This document shows, piece by piece, positions 25,610 through 34,836 of a stretch of DNA of 64,000 nt (positions are counted from its first letter, which is position 1; each line of letters begins with the position of its first letter). Position numbers and translations under genes: made by a program. The notes under the pieces were generated by a model. It did no database searches. It was given only the letters and a program-made list of their open reading frames with translations, and was not told the DNA's origin. Location of the stretch: positions 4,212,501-4,276,500 of the forward strand of contig NZ_CP041767.1 in the NCBI RefSeq assembly GCF_022026395.1, written 5' to 3'. This DNA comes from Brevibacillus brevis. GTDB taxonomy: Bacteria; Bacillota; Bacilli; Brevibacillales; Brevibacillaceae.

Positions 25610-26857
25610 ATGATAGCCTCTACTGGATCTCTGTTACGCAACAAGTCTTACTTGTTGTTACTGCTAGTCGTCTTTTTCATGCACATGGCCTCTTACCTGG
25701 TCATTCCCGTCTTCCCAGTCTTTTTGCAAAAGGTACGGGTTCTTTCACTCTCCCAAGTCGGCATCATTTTGGCAGCGGGAAGCATCACATACCAAATCGG
25801 AAGCTTGGCAGGCGGCTTGATGTCAGATCGCTGGGGCAAACGCTCTATCCTAGCCTTAGGGGCATTCCTTCAAGGATGTGCCATGGCAGGCTATCACTTC
25901 AGCCATTCCTATGGTTTCTTCTTGTTATTTTCCGCTGTCAACGGCTTGGGTCTTGGCCTGCTCGCTCCTACCATTAAAGCCATGATCGCAGATGAAGTGG
26001 ATGAGAGCCAAAGAACTGCTGCCTTCTCGTGGAGAGGGATACTCGCTCACAGCGGGATTATTGTCGCAGGCTTGATCATTACATGGATGACTGCGGGTGG
26101 GAAACAGCCATTTCTCGTGGCTGCCTTTGTGTACGGAGCACTTGCTGTCTTTTCTCGCTCCATCCTTCCCGATGATCGCTGTGTCGGAACAGATTGCAAG
26201 CAAACGCCGATCAAGGAGTATCGTCACATCTTGACCCATCGCAGCTTTCTGCTTTTTTCCGTGATCTCGCTCTTGATCTGGTCGCTTTACGCTCAATTCG
26301 CCATGATCCTGCCGCTGCGGGGAGAACATGTCCTGCATTCCGCTACGATGATTGGTCTCATTTGGACGATCAACTCGCTCAGTGTCGTCGTCTTTCAAGG
26401 GTTGATCTCACGTTTTGTACTACAGCGCATCAATCCGTACTTGTCCGTCACAATGGGAACGATCTTGTTAGGTGCAGGGCTAACACTCATGGGATGGGCA
26501 AACCACTTCCTCACACTGTGCGGGGCTGCGATTCTTTTCATTTTGGGCGAGATGCTGTTTATGCCGATGCTGGACAGTCTCGTCACCCATTTCGCAAAAG
26601 AAGAATGGCTGGGGGCGTACTTTGGCTTTTCCAATTTCGTCTCTGGTCTTGGGACAGCTCTTGGGACGGGATTGGGTGGAGCGATGGTTGAAAAGCTAGG
26701 GGGGGTCGGCAGCATCAATCCGTGGATTGGCTATGGAGTGATTACACTGTTTTTGGCGGCTATTCTTGGTCTGTTTGCCCTATACGCCATTCCTCGCCAC
26801 AAAAATGCTGTACTTGACTCCCCCTCAAAAACTCCCAGAAAGGAAGGGGCCACATGA
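25610..26857 (+). CDS. MFS permease (DHA1-like)
   Basis: A 415-aa major facilitator with 12 predicted helices and motif A as GGLMSDRWGKRSILALG between TM2 and TM3. It is a different subgroup from the three exporters at 6.8-11.6 kb. Ribosome site AGAGGAG. It is translationally coupled to a 50-aa protein gene (ATGA overlap). Substrate unknown; multidrug or sugar efflux would fit the family. Confidence 0.85.
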   Translation: MIASTGSLLRNKSYLLLLLVVFFMHMASYLVIPVFPVFLQKVRVLSLSQVGIILAAGSITYQIGSLAGGLMSDRWGKRSILALGAFLQGCAMAGYHFSHSYGFFLLFSAVNGLGLGLLAPTIKAMIADEVDESQRTAAFSWRGILAHSGIIVAGLIITWMTAGGKQPFLVAAFVYGALAVFSRSILPDDRCVGTDCKQTPIKEYRHILTHRSFLLFSVISLLIWSLYAQFAMILPLRGEHVLHSATMIGLIWTINSLSVVVFQGLISRFVLQRINPYLSVTMGTILLGAGLTLMGWANHFLTLCGAAILFILGEMLFMPMLDSLVTHFAKEEWLGAYFGFSNFVSGLGTALGTGLGGAMVEKLGGVGSINPWIGYGVITLFLAAILGLFALYAIPRHKNAVLDSPSKTPRKEGAT

Positions 26858-27006
26858 ACGTAGAGGAAAACGCACAGCCTCAACTCGAAAAGCAGATGGA
26901 AGTGCTTCGGCGAGTGCCGCTCACCTCCCTATTCATCCAACTGGAGGACCATGTATCCTCCCGCATTCGCCAAAAAACAAATTCGCCTTGGCAGCCATGG
27001 CTCTAA
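26854..27006 (+). CDS. 50-aa protein coupled to MFS gene, unknown function
   Basis: Starts MNVEENAQPQLEKQMEVLRR and ends with a tryptophan-rich tail (SPWQPWL). Its ATG overlaps the stop codon of the MFS gene and GGAAGGGG lies in front, so translation is very likely. The middle forms an amphipathic helix (RRVPLTSLFIQLEDHVSSRI). No known family comes to mind. Confidence 0.65.
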   Translation: MNVEENAQPQLEKQMEVLRRVPLTSLFIQLEDHVSSRIRQKTNSPWQPWL

Positions 27007-27021
27007 GAAAGGGGTAGTTAC

Positions 27022-27159
27022 ATGACCAAGCAAAACAAGGATTCCTCTGTACAGCAAAATCGACCAGACGAACGCAATCGCCAGCCCAAAAACGTTCAAA
27101 ACGATGCGCCGGGCTATGGAGACAAAAAACTGGAGGGGCCAAATCGTCCTTCCACCTAA
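27022..27159 (+). CDS. 45-aa hydrophilic, disordered protein (spore-protein-like composition)
   Basis: Starts MTKQNKDSSVQQNRPDERNR and ends GPNRPST. It is rich in Asn, Gln, Lys, Arg and Pro, with no hydrophobic core, the composition of minor small acid-soluble spore proteins, but I cannot assign a named Ssp family. It follows the 50-aa gene by 15 bp and precedes a strong terminator, so it is the last gene of that operon. Ribosome site GAAAGGGG. Confidence 0.6.
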   Translation: MTKQNKDSSVQQNRPDERNRQPKNVQNDAPGYGDKKLEGPNRPST

Positions 27160-27176
27160 CCCTTCGGCAACCAATG

Positions 27177-27222
27177 AAAAAAGTCATTTTGCGCCTTCAT
27201 TCAAGGGCAAAATGACTTTTTT
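27177..27222. terminator. bidirectional terminator
   Basis: A perfect 16-bp stem AAAAAAGTCATTTTGC / GCAAAATGACTTTTTT between convergent genes. Confidence 0.9.
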
Positions 27223-27230
27223 CGTTTCCT

Positions 27231-27740
27231 TTACGCAATCGGTACGAGCTTGTACGGCAAAGAAAATTCTTCTAATCTGTCCAAAAATGCTTGGCGGGAC
27301 TTTTCATCGGGCGTAATGAGTTGGAGATAGCGTGTGAAGTAAAACACGATTCGATCTTCTTTGCCCTCCTTCAAGCGATAGTGTGACAGCTGTGCGATGT
27401 CCGTCAGGTTGTAGAAGTATTCATAGTGCTCCTGTGTAAAAGGCGCATGAAAGATCCGGCTGACAACTACACCATTGCTCTGATTTTCCCGCATGTTCTC
27501 TTTTGTTGCCCCAAGAAAACGAAGCAGTTCACCGGCACGCTTCGCCCCGACCTTTTCCACCAGTAGGCTGTCGTTGTATTCCACTTCCAGATCGGTCAAT
27601 TTGTTGGAAACGGCTGCAAGCATTGCCATCAACACCTTGCGCACTGCCAGATTCTCCGTAGCAAATTGGTTGTCAAACACATTAAATTCAAAGGACGTAG
27701 CTTCGCCCTGACGCCGTGTATACAATATGATCGCGTTCAA
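27231..27740 (-). CDS. hypothetical protein, ~170 aa
   Basis: A soluble mixed alpha/beta protein (NAIILYTRRQGEATSFEFNV start) with no recognised motif. A TTG at 27740, seven bases after GGAGGA, is a better start than the ATG at 27746, which abuts the ribosome site. It sits between the terminator at 27177 and the M42 peptidase gene, 43 bp downstream of the latter on the same strand, so the two may be co-transcribed. Confidence 0.7.
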   Translation of the reverse strand: MNAIILYTRRQGEATSFEFNVFDNQFATENLAVRKVLMAMLAAVSNKLTDLEVEYNDSLLVEKVGAKRAGELLRFLGATKENMRENQSNGVVVSRIFHAPFTQEHYEYFYNLTDIAQLSHYRLKEGKEDRIVFYFTRYLQLITPDEKSRQAFLDRLEEFSLPYKLVPIA

Positions 27741-27788
27741 AAGCATTCCTCCGCTTTCTACTCACTCAACGATATTCTCCGTACCAAT

Positions 27789-28868
27789 TTATCTAGGCAA
27801 AATAGATTCCCACGTCGCACGATCCAGCTTGCGAATGACACTGAACAAGAGACGCTTGGCTGCCTCGTAATCCTCACGATCAATGATCGATGCATGGCTG
27901 TGAATGTAACGGGACGGAATTCCAATAACGGCAGACGGCACTCCCTTGCCATGGTACTGAACGACACCTGCATCCGTCCCGCCTTTTGCTACATAAATCT
28001 GGTATGGAATGTTCTCTTCTTCGCACGTGGAGATAAGAAGCTCACGCAATCCTACCGGCATGACGTACATCGGATCGTAGATGCGCATCAACAGTCCACC
28101 GCCGAGCTTGCCGCCATCATCTTTTACCCCTGGTATGTCTGTGGCTGGACTCGCATCCAATGCCAGGAACAAATCCGGATCAATGGACGCAGCGGCAGTT
28201 TTCGCACCGCGCTGCCCAGCCAATTCTTCCTGTACAGTAGCCCCGACGTAGACGACATTCGGATGATTTGGGTTTTCATGCAGCTCTTTTGCGAGCTCCA
28301 CTGCCAAACTGCAACCATAGCGATTATCCCATGCTTTAGCCATGATACGGCGCGGATTGGCCATGACCTGCAACGGGCAAACCGGTACGATTTGCTGGCC
28401 AGCCCGTATTCCTGCCAGTTCGGCTTCCTCTCGTGAATCCACGCCGATATCAATGTACATGTTGCGTACATCCATCGGACGATTACGCTGATCGTCGCTC
28501 AAGACATGCGGCGGGATCGAGCTGATTACGCCTTCGACTGGCCCATTGTCCGTAATAATATGTACACGTTGTGCGAGCAGGACCTGCCCCCACCAGCCTC
28601 CCAGCGTCTGAAATGAAATAAATCCTTTATCTGAAATTCGGGTCACCATGAAGCCGACTTCGTCCATGTGACCCGCTACCATAATTTTGGGACCGTTCTC
28701 GTCACCACGCATAACGCCAAAAATACTGCCCAGATTGTCGTACATGAGTTCACTCGTATAGCTGCTTATGTATTCTCGCATAATCTCGCGTACCGGACCT
28801 TCGAAGCCAGGCGCTCCTGGTGCCTGCGTCAAACGGTTCCACAGTTCAGCTTGAAATTTATTTTCCAT
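27789..28868 (-). CDS. M42 family metalloaminopeptidase
   Basis: A 359-aa cytoplasmic peptidase of the M42 (glutamyl-aminopeptidase/tetrahedral TET) family with two metal ions. The ligands are visible: GHMDEVGFM (His, Asp), the bridging Asp region NRYGCSLAVEL, the catalytic Glu pair in ATVQEELAGQRGAKTA, and the C-terminal His in YIHSHASIID. It probably trims peptides to amino acids. Start at ATG 28868 (MENKFQ) after GAGGAGG. Similar to B. subtilis YtoP/YsdC. Confidence 0.88.
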   Translation of the reverse strand: MENKFQAELWNRLTQAPGAPGFEGPVREIMREYISSYTSELMYDNLGSIFGVMRGDENGPKIMVAGHMDEVGFMVTRISDKGFISFQTLGGWWGQVLLAQRVHIITDNGPVEGVISSIPPHVLSDDQRNRPMDVRNMYIDIGVDSREEAELAGIRAGQQIVPVCPLQVMANPRRIMAKAWDNRYGCSLAVELAKELHENPNHPNVVYVGATVQEELAGQRGAKTAAASIDPDLFLALDASPATDIPGVKDDGGKLGGGLLMRIYDPMYVMPVGLRELLISTCEEENIPYQIYVAKGGTDAGVVQYHGKGVPSAVIGIPSRYIHSHASIIDREDYEAAKRLLFSVIRKLDRATWESILPR

Positions 28869-29021
28869 CGCCAAAAATCCTCCTCGACCCTAGTTTCATG
28901 CCAGTTAACCTTCTCTATTATCCGCGAGAGAGAATTCAGACGCAACTACCTCCAAGCAGGAATGCAAGATCTTGTCCCGAATGAAGAAAAAACACGAATC
29001 GTTTTGAGGGGGAAAAAGCAG

Positions 29022-29861
29022 ATGGCAATCACATTGCGAAAGTTGACCGAATTCAGTGAAATTGAGCAATTAGAAGGAATGGAAGGAAAAATATGGGACC
29101 CTTCTAGTGCTATTCCTCACCATATGACACTCACGATGCAAAAGTTTGGCGGTCTGTTTTTAGGGGCATTCGATGGCGAGGAAATGATCGGCTTCTTGTA
29201 CAGCTTCCCGGGCTTTACCAACGGAGAACCCCATCTTTGTTCGCACATGCTCGGCTTTTTGCCAGAGTATCGCAAGCAAGGGCTAGGTGTACAAATGAAA
29301 TGGCTGCAAAAGGAAGAAGCGGCAGCAGCAGGCTATTCCAAAATTACATGGACGTACGACCCGCTTGAGACGGTAAACGGTGTTCTGAACATCGCCAAGC
29401 TCGGCGGAATTGTTCGAACCTATTTGCCAAACTGCTACGGAGAGCTCGATGACGACTTTAATCGCGGACTGCCGACAGACCGTTTCCTCGTGGAATGGAT
29501 GATCGGAAGCGATCGTGTGGAATCCCGTCAGGCAGGAAAGAACCTTATTCCCTCTTTAGAACAGGCGCCAGACCTGTTGCGTCTGGAAATCAAGAATGGT
29601 ATTCCATATCCTGTCGAAATCGACTTGTCACGCGAAGAGCCTATCGTGCTGCTGCCTGTCCCTGCCTTCTTCCAGGATGTTAAACGAGCTGATATGACCG
29701 TCGCTTCCATGTGGCGAGAGATGACCCGCGAATTGTTTACGGTCTATTTTGCCAAAGGTTATGTCGTTACGAATATCATCCGAGATGAATCCATCGTTCG
29801 TTACGTCTTAGAAAAGCAGCCGTTGACTGATATTTTAGGTGTCTCATCCTCTCTATCCTAG
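29022..29861 (+). CDS. GNAT-superfamily acetyltransferase-like protein
   Basis: A 279-aa protein whose N-terminal half is a GNAT fold: the acetyl-CoA loop appears as GFLPEYRKQGLGVQMKWLQ near residue 85, and ITWTYDPLETVNGVLNIAKLG follows. It fits the predicted-acetyltransferase group COG3375; its acceptor is unknown. The start at 29022 (MAITLRKLTE) follows GAGGGGG. The long in-frame extension upstream is antisense to the M42 gene and is not coding. Confidence 0.82.
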   Translation: MAITLRKLTEFSEIEQLEGMEGKIWDPSSAIPHHMTLTMQKFGGLFLGAFDGEEMIGFLYSFPGFTNGEPHLCSHMLGFLPEYRKQGLGVQMKWLQKEEAAAAGYSKITWTYDPLETVNGVLNIAKLGGIVRTYLPNCYGELDDDFNRGLPTDRFLVEWMIGSDRVESRQAGKNLIPSLEQAPDLLRLEIKNGIPYPVEIDLSREEPIVLLPVPAFFQDVKRADMTVASMWREMTRELFTVYFAKGYVVTNIIRDESIVRYVLEKQPLTDILGVSSSLS

Positions 29862-29939
29862 CTAGAATTGCGCGCCGGGTGCGCAGGTTGTGGTAAAATG
29901 GTGGTTGCCCAACCCTACACAACAAAGGACGAGAATGAA

Positions 29940-31241
29940 ATGAATCCATCACAATACAAGTATGACGTTATCATCATCGGCGGCGGCCCCTCTGGGCTGA
30001 TGTCTGCTATTGCTGCTTCTGGCCAAGGAGCAAGAGTTTGTCTCGTGGAAAAAGGCTCAAAGCTCGGACGCAAGCTCATCATATCTGGCGGCGGTCGTTG
30101 CAATGTAACCAATGCGAAGGAACAAGATGAATTGATCAAACAAATGCCGGGTAATGGCCGCTTCATGTACAGTGCTCTCACCCAATTCGGCAACCGAGAG
30201 ATTATCCAGTTTTTTGAGGAGTTGGGGGTCTCGTTAAAAGAAGAGGATCGCGGTCGCATGTTTCCGGTCACAGATAAAGCCGTTACAGTCGCCCAAGCGT
30301 TGATTGATTTGTTGAAGCAAAGAGGTGCCAGTATTCATTTAAATGCCCCTGTAAAAGAAGTTCTCTATTCGGAAGGCAGAGTCGGTGGCATCATGCTCCA
30401 GTCTGGTGAAAAAATTACCGCGCCTTGTGTGATTATTGCCGTTGGGGGTTGTTCTGTACCACAGACAGGATCTACAGGCGATGGCTATGCTTGGGCGAAA
30501 ACAGCCGGGCATACAATCACAGAACTGTATCCTACTGAAGTACCGCTTACAGCCAATGACTCTTTTATTCGCGATAAATCGATCCAGGGTCTGTCGCTGC
30601 GTGACATCACGATGACGTTGTACGCGCCCAATGGGAAAAAGATAAATACACAGGAAGGCGACATGATCTTCACTCATTTCGGAATATCAGGCCCCGCCTC
30701 TCTGCGCATGGGACATTATGTCTCTGTGTCGCAACGAAAATACGGAGCGGTTCCTCTATCTCTGACGATCGATCTCATGCCTGACAAAACAGCCGAGGAA
30801 ATCATGTCGGAAAGCTGGCAACTGATCGAGGAACAGCCAAAAAAGGCAGTAAAAAATGCAATCAAAGGCTTCCTGCCTGAACGGATTATCCCACTCTTGC
30901 TTGCCATGGCAGGAATTTCGGATGAAACGACCTACAGCCATATGAAGAAACAGGAGTGGAGCAAGTTCACGAGCTTGATCAAAGCTTTTCCACTTACCAT
31001 TACGGGGACGCTCTCTCTCGAGGAAGCGTTCATTACAGGTGGCGGTGTGAGTGTAAAAGAGATCGATCCACGTACGATGAGATCCAAACTCATGGATGGG
31101 TTATATTTTGCTGGAGAGGTCATGGACGTCCACGCCCATACCGGCGGCTACAACATCACCATCGCCTTTTCGTCTGGCCATTCTGCAGGTACGCATAGTG
31201 CGCAGGAAGCATTTGAATTTTTTTACGAGAATGACGTTTAG
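29940..31241 (+). CDS. ytfP: HI0933-type NAD(P)/FAD-dependent oxidoreductase (YtfP-like)
   Basis: A 433-aa flavoprotein. The FAD-binding Rossmann motif IIIGGGPSGLMSAIAA lies at residues 11-26, GRKLIISGGGRCNVTN (family hallmark) follows near residue 43, and the C-terminal FAD motif is GLYFAGEVMDVHAHTGGYN near 390. It belongs to the COG2081/BaiN group; the natural substrate in Bacilli is not established. Start at 29940 after AAAGGACGAG. A cluster of three hairpins follows. Confidence 0.87.
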   Translation: MNPSQYKYDVIIIGGGPSGLMSAIAASGQGARVCLVEKGSKLGRKLIISGGGRCNVTNAKEQDELIKQMPGNGRFMYSALTQFGNREIIQFFEELGVSLKEEDRGRMFPVTDKAVTVAQALIDLLKQRGASIHLNAPVKEVLYSEGRVGGIMLQSGEKITAPCVIIAVGGCSVPQTGSTGDGYAWAKTAGHTITELYPTEVPLTANDSFIRDKSIQGLSLRDITMTLYAPNGKKINTQEGDMIFTHFGISGPASLRMGHYVSVSQRKYGAVPLSLTIDLMPDKTAEEIMSESWQLIEEQPKKAVKNAIKGFLPERIIPLLLAMAGISDETTYSHMKKQEWSKFTSLIKAFPLTITGTLSLEEAFITGGGVSVKEIDPRTMRSKLMDGLYFAGEVMDVHAHTGGYNITIAFSSGHSAGTHSAQEAFEFFYENDV

Positions 31242-31293
31242 GTTATGAAGGATTGGGGAAACTATGAATCAGGTTCTCTTTTCATGAAAAGAG

Positions 31294-31335
31294 AAATCAG
31301 CACATTACTCCCCCCTAGTTGTAATGTGCTGGTTT
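31294..31335 (+). terminator. terminator of the flavoprotein gene
   Basis: 15-bp stem with one mismatch (AAATCAGCACATTAC / GTAATGTGCTGGTTT). A second palindrome TCTCTTTTCATGAAAAGAGA lies just upstream. Confidence 0.7.
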
Positions 31336-31369
31336 AACAGACCTTACTCCCTTTATCTTCCTAGATGGG

Positions 31370-31402
31370 GCATCGCCTGCGTGAGCGATGCTTCTTTTTT
31401 TT
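31370..31402 (+). terminator. second plus-strand terminator
   Basis: GCATCGC / GCGATGC stem followed by TTCTTTTTTTT. Confidence 0.7.
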
Positions 31403-31408
31403 GCCCAC

Positions 31409-31463
31409 CAAAAAGCACCGGCTACAAAAGACGGCAAGTCCATCTTTTCATAGCAGGTGCTTT
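31409..31463 (-). terminator. terminator of the ezrA unit
   Basis: A long imperfect stem (AAAGCACCGGCTA.. / ..TAGCAGGTGCTTT) whose minus-strand exit is GGTGCTTTTTGG. Confidence 0.65.
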
Positions 31464-31479
31464 ATCATTGATTATCGGT

Positions 31480-31689
31480 TTATCCAACAAGGCGGAACAA
31501 ATACGCAAATCCAGCGAGCAAAAAGCCTAGGCCCAACAGAAAGAACGTATTGGCACGCTGCTTGACGCGCCTTTCGTCTCCCTGAAAATAAGCGTTCATC
31601 CGCGATTGCCAACGTTTTGTCCGCGGCTGCACCATGACGAGTATGCCAACTGCCAGTAAGAAGAGAGGAAAGACCATCATCTGGCTCAT
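31480..31689 (-). CDS. 69-aa two-TM membrane protein coupled to ezrA
   Basis: Starts MSQMMVFPLFLLAVGILVMV. Two membrane helices flank a basic cytoplasmic loop (QPRTKRWQSRMNAYFQGDERRVKQRAN), giving a hairpin with both ends outside. Its ATG overlaps the stop of the TPM-EzrA gene (ATGA-like overlap), so it is translated with it and could be a partner. Function unknown. Confidence 0.72.
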   Translation of the reverse strand: MSQMMVFPLFLLAVGILVMVQPRTKRWQSRMNAYFQGDERRVKQRANTFFLLGLGFLLAGFAYLFRLVG

Positions 31690-34139
31690 CCCTTTTTCTT
31701 ACGACGGAGAAGCCAACCGTTGTCATCTTCGGTTGGTGCGCCTTCGATTACCAGACGTGCCTCCTCCGCAAGCTGGTAGGCTTCTGCGAAAGCCAGTTGT
31801 CGAAATGATATCTCTGCCTTCGTCAACAAATCATTGACCTGGCGATTTTGGCGACGATAACGGTTTGTATACTGAATGGCACCCTCTGCCATCTGACAAG
31901 TTGTGATAATCCGTTCTGCCATCCGCTCTGTTTCGCCGACCAAATCACTCGCGTCCTGGATCAACATGGCCACCTCTTCCAGATCATAGCGGTACTGTTC
32001 CATGATCATTTGCACGCGGCCCAACGTTTGCACGACTTCTTCAAACATGTATTTCAATTGATCCGGAATGCCCGGCAAGTAGCTGCGCTTGATTTGCTGA
32101 CGGAGTCGGACTAATGTGTTAGAAATTCGCTCCAGTTCATCCAGCGCATCGTCTTCCGTTTCGATGACCAAATACGCTTGCTCTTCTTCTTCCAGAATCA
32201 TCTCTTCCTGTTCAGGCTGACTCTTCGGCATGACCAGTTCATACTCTTCTTCTTCGTACACAGGCTCCTCCGCTTTGGCTGCTGGAGCTGGCTTTTGTGC
32301 TTTTTTATTGAAAAGCTGAGGAATTGCTTGCAACAACACGGAACGTTCAGCTTCACTCAGCTCAGAGGCTTTTCCTCGAACCGCTTGCTCTTCCTCCACT
32401 TTCGTCTGCTGGAAAGGCGTCGGCTTTGCAGGATCTTCTTCGCTGTTAGAATGCGCGGTCTCGCTAGCCAGAGTCGGCTCAGGTGTACGAATCTCCGGCT
32501 CCACAGGCGCGGATGTCGCAGCTACTTGCTGTAGGGAATCATCCTGTTCCGCCTCTCCTACCTCTGCTCTCTTTTCTTCCTGCACAAATTCTTTTTCATC
32601 CTTACCTTGATTCACTTCTGCTTGTGGTTCCGATTCAACTTCTGCATACACCGTCGCTGCGGCTTCATCACGAGCAAGAACACCATCTTCTATCGCTTGA
32701 TACGTCGCATCAATGAGCACTTCGAACGCTTTGACATGGGTCAACACCATTTCCAGGCTTCCCTCTTCCAAAGCGCTCTTCGCAGACATGACCAATTGCT
32801 TTGCCTGCAAAAGAGCATTGTCAAAGGAATCCTGCTTTAATTGAAAGCCGTCACGAACGGCCTGCTCAATTCCTTCCTCCAGATGCTTGAATTCTTCCGG
32901 CAATTCCTTTTTCACGCGTTGCACAAGCTTTGGAATGAGCTCCATCGCTTGTCCTACCTGCTCCAAGACTTGCTGAGCTTTTTGTGTGGTTTCGTAGGCG
33001 GCAATGTCATCCCCTGCCGCCCGCGCTGTTTTCACGAGTTTTCGCATCGTGTCTACTTCATCCAGCGATGCTTTCAATTCATGGAAAGACAATCCGTACT
33101 CCAAGCGCAAATCGGACAAGCGTCGTTCCATCTGTTCCACTTGTTTTCCGATCTCAGGAACAACAACCTTGTTTTCTTGCTTGGTAACGGCCACTTTGGA
33201 AGTGTCAGTTTTCAGCTCATCAAGCTCTTCTTCAATTTTTGAAATGGCCTCTCTCGCCTCATTCAGCATGCCAAGTGCCAATGTAAAACGGAAACGATCG
33301 CAAGCCTCTTCTGCATCGAGAATCATCATTTCCACATCTGGGATGCGAATGCGCAGCAGGTTTTCTTTTTTGTCAGCCAAGTGGTGGTAACGTACTTCTG
33401 TCATGCCGCTGGAACGGCGAAGCGGTTTTTCCACCTCAATGACATTGATCTTCTCAACGAGCTCTTCCTTCCAATCCTCTACATCGTCTACTTGGGCAAA
33501 AATAGCACGACGTCTGATCATTGCGTAAATCAAACCGATCGATAGCCCAGCAAATACCGCACCAACCAGATAGATCCACCAGGGAATCCCTCCGAGTGTG
33601 CTACTGCTTTCGCTCTCTCCCGCTTTACTAGCGTCGGTCGCATCCGGTTTTGCTGTTGCTTGCTTGCTTTCAATACGGCTAAGCTCCCTGTTTACTTCCG
33701 CGATTACAGTTTGTATACCGGTCAAATACTGCTTTTGTGTGCGGAATGCGTCATAAAAAGACGCGATCTTTTCATGCAGCATTGCCATCGTGGCACCTTT
33801 TTCCTGCAATGAAGGACCGGCATAAATCCCCAGCTGCTCGGTGTTCATGTCAAGTACGATCATCAGTGCATCATCGGCCAAATTGTAATTGTCAAACAGC
33901 TTTTGCGCGTAAATATCTGGAGATTCAGCTTCCGGTGCAGTGCTTTCCACTACCACGACTTTGTAGCTGCCGGGTATCCCGTTCAAAGAATTTGCAAAGG
34001 CCGTTCTGTCTTCTTTTTTCAAATAGTTGTCAGCGTCCTGAACAACTTCGTCTTTTTTATCTGGAAACGGCGTTGCATAAGCCGGATTCGTATATAACAA
34101 CATGCCTGCCAAACAGAGCATGAATAGTTTTCGTTTCAC
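31686..34139 (-). CDS. ezrA: TPM-domain / EzrA fusion, septation-ring regulator
   Basis: An 817-aa protein. Residues 1-22 are a signal peptide and ~25-155 a TPM (YgcG-type) extracytoplasmic domain. Residues 185-208 are a membrane helix (WWIYLVGAVFAGLSIGLIYAMI). The rest is cytoplasmic and EzrA-like: the block after the helix (RRRAIFAQVDDVEDWKEELV, then MMILDAEEACDRFRF) matches the start of B. subtilis EzrA, followed by long coiled coils. A Glu/Pro/Ala-rich disordered stretch of ~200 residues (about 490-680) interrupts the coiled coils. EzrA inhibits FtsZ-ring formation and recruits PBPs. Ordinary EzrA is ~560 aa with almost nothing outside the membrane. Its place next to refZ supports the ezrA identity. 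GTG start after AAGGGG. Confidence 0.82.
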   Translation of the reverse strand: MKRKLFMLCLAGMLLYTNPAYATPFPDKKDEVVQDADNYLKKEDRTAFANSLNGIPGSYKVVVVESTAPEAESPDIYAQKLFDNYNLADDALMIVLDMNTEQLGIYAGPSLQEKGATMAMLHEKIASFYDAFRTQKQYLTGIQTVIAEVNRELSRIESKQATAKPDATDASKAGESESSSTLGGIPWWIYLVGAVFAGLSIGLIYAMIRRRAIFAQVDDVEDWKEELVEKINVIEVEKPLRRSSGMTEVRYHHLADKKENLLRIRIPDVEMMILDAEEACDRFRFTLALGMLNEAREAISKIEEELDELKTDTSKVAVTKQENKVVVPEIGKQVEQMERRLSDLRLEYGLSFHELKASLDEVDTMRKLVKTARAAGDDIAAYETTQKAQQVLEQVGQAMELIPKLVQRVKKELPEEFKHLEEGIEQAVRDGFQLKQDSFDNALLQAKQLVMSAKSALEEGSLEMVLTHVKAFEVLIDATYQAIEDGVLARDEAAATVYAEVESEPQAEVNQGKDEKEFVQEEKRAEVGEAEQDDSLQQVAATSAPVEPEIRTPEPTLASETAHSNSEEDPAKPTPFQQTKVEEEQAVRGKASELSEAERSVLLQAIPQLFNKKAQKPAPAAKAEEPVYEEEEYELVMPKSQPEQEEMILEEEEQAYLVIETEDDALDELERISNTLVRLRQQIKRSYLPGIPDQLKYMFEEVVQTLGRVQMIMEQYRYDLEEVAMLIQDASDLVGETERMAERIITTCQMAEGAIQYTNRYRRQNRQVNDLLTKAEISFRQLAFAEAYQLAEEARLVIEGAPTEDDNGWLLRRKKKG

Positions 34140-34186
34140 TTGTCATACATCCCCTTACTAGAATCATTCATTGGGAGAGGCCACGC

Positions 34187-34789
34187 CTAAGCGGGCAGCA
34201 AAGAACCTCGCAGATAACACATAATCGAGGTTTGCAGCCATTGGACGAAATCCTCGGAAGATGGCTCCAGATCATAGACCTGGCGAACCATTTGTGGTTG
34301 CAAAAATGGATATATCATCTGGCTCGTCATAGCCAGTACTGTACGATCAATAGAGACGGGCAAAAACTCACCCGAGACGACACCGCCCTCGATCACACGC
34401 GAAAGCCCGTGCTTCCATCGGCTCATATACAGTGTCATCACTTCACGTGCAAGCATGGATTCTACGCTCAGCTCACGGTGAATCAAACGTGTGATAGGCG
34501 CATGCTCACATTGAAATTGCAAATACAGCTGCACAACTTGTTCCAATCGTTGATAGGCAGGGATGTTTTCCTGCTCGTTTTCCAGTTCTTCCAAAAGGCG
34601 AAACAACGTCTCAAAGTAGGAAGCAATCAGCGTCTCCAGGACTCCTTGCTTCCCTTCAAAGTGATAGGAAATCAGCGCGGAATTTACTTGAGCAACAGAG
34701 GCAATTTGTCTTACGGAGGTTCCTTTGTAGCCATGAACATCAAAAAGCTTCGCTGCTGCGGATAAAATACGCATTTTCGTCTGATCCAT
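34187..34789 (-). CDS. refZ: TetR-family regulator RefZ (YttP)
   Basis: A 200-aa TetR protein. The N-terminal HTH (ILSAAAKLFDVHGYKGTSVR, then VNSALISYHFEGKQGVLETL) and an all-helical C-terminal domain are clear. In B. subtilis RefZ (YttP) binds sites near the origin and affects FtsZ and axial chromosome placement at sporulation, and its gene neighbours ezrA as here. The refZ identity rests mainly on this synteny and the TetR subtype. Confidence 0.75.
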   Translation of the reverse strand: MDQTKMRILSAAAKLFDVHGYKGTSVRQIASVAQVNSALISYHFEGKQGVLETLIASYFETLFRLLEELENEQENIPAYQRLEQVVQLYLQFQCEHAPITRLIHRELSVESMLAREVMTLYMSRWKHGLSRVIEGGVVSGEFLPVSIDRTVLAMTSQMIYPFLQPQMVRQVYDLEPSSEDFVQWLQTSIMCYLRGSLLPA

Positions 34790-34836
34790 CAGGCATCTTT
34801 CCCATTGTACAGATTATTCGACGAAAAAAGATAGTC

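Noticed and set aside
28668..29021. N-terminal extension of the GNAT protein
   Set aside because: It is antisense to the start of the M42 peptidase gene; the family N-terminus and ribosome site place the start at 29022.
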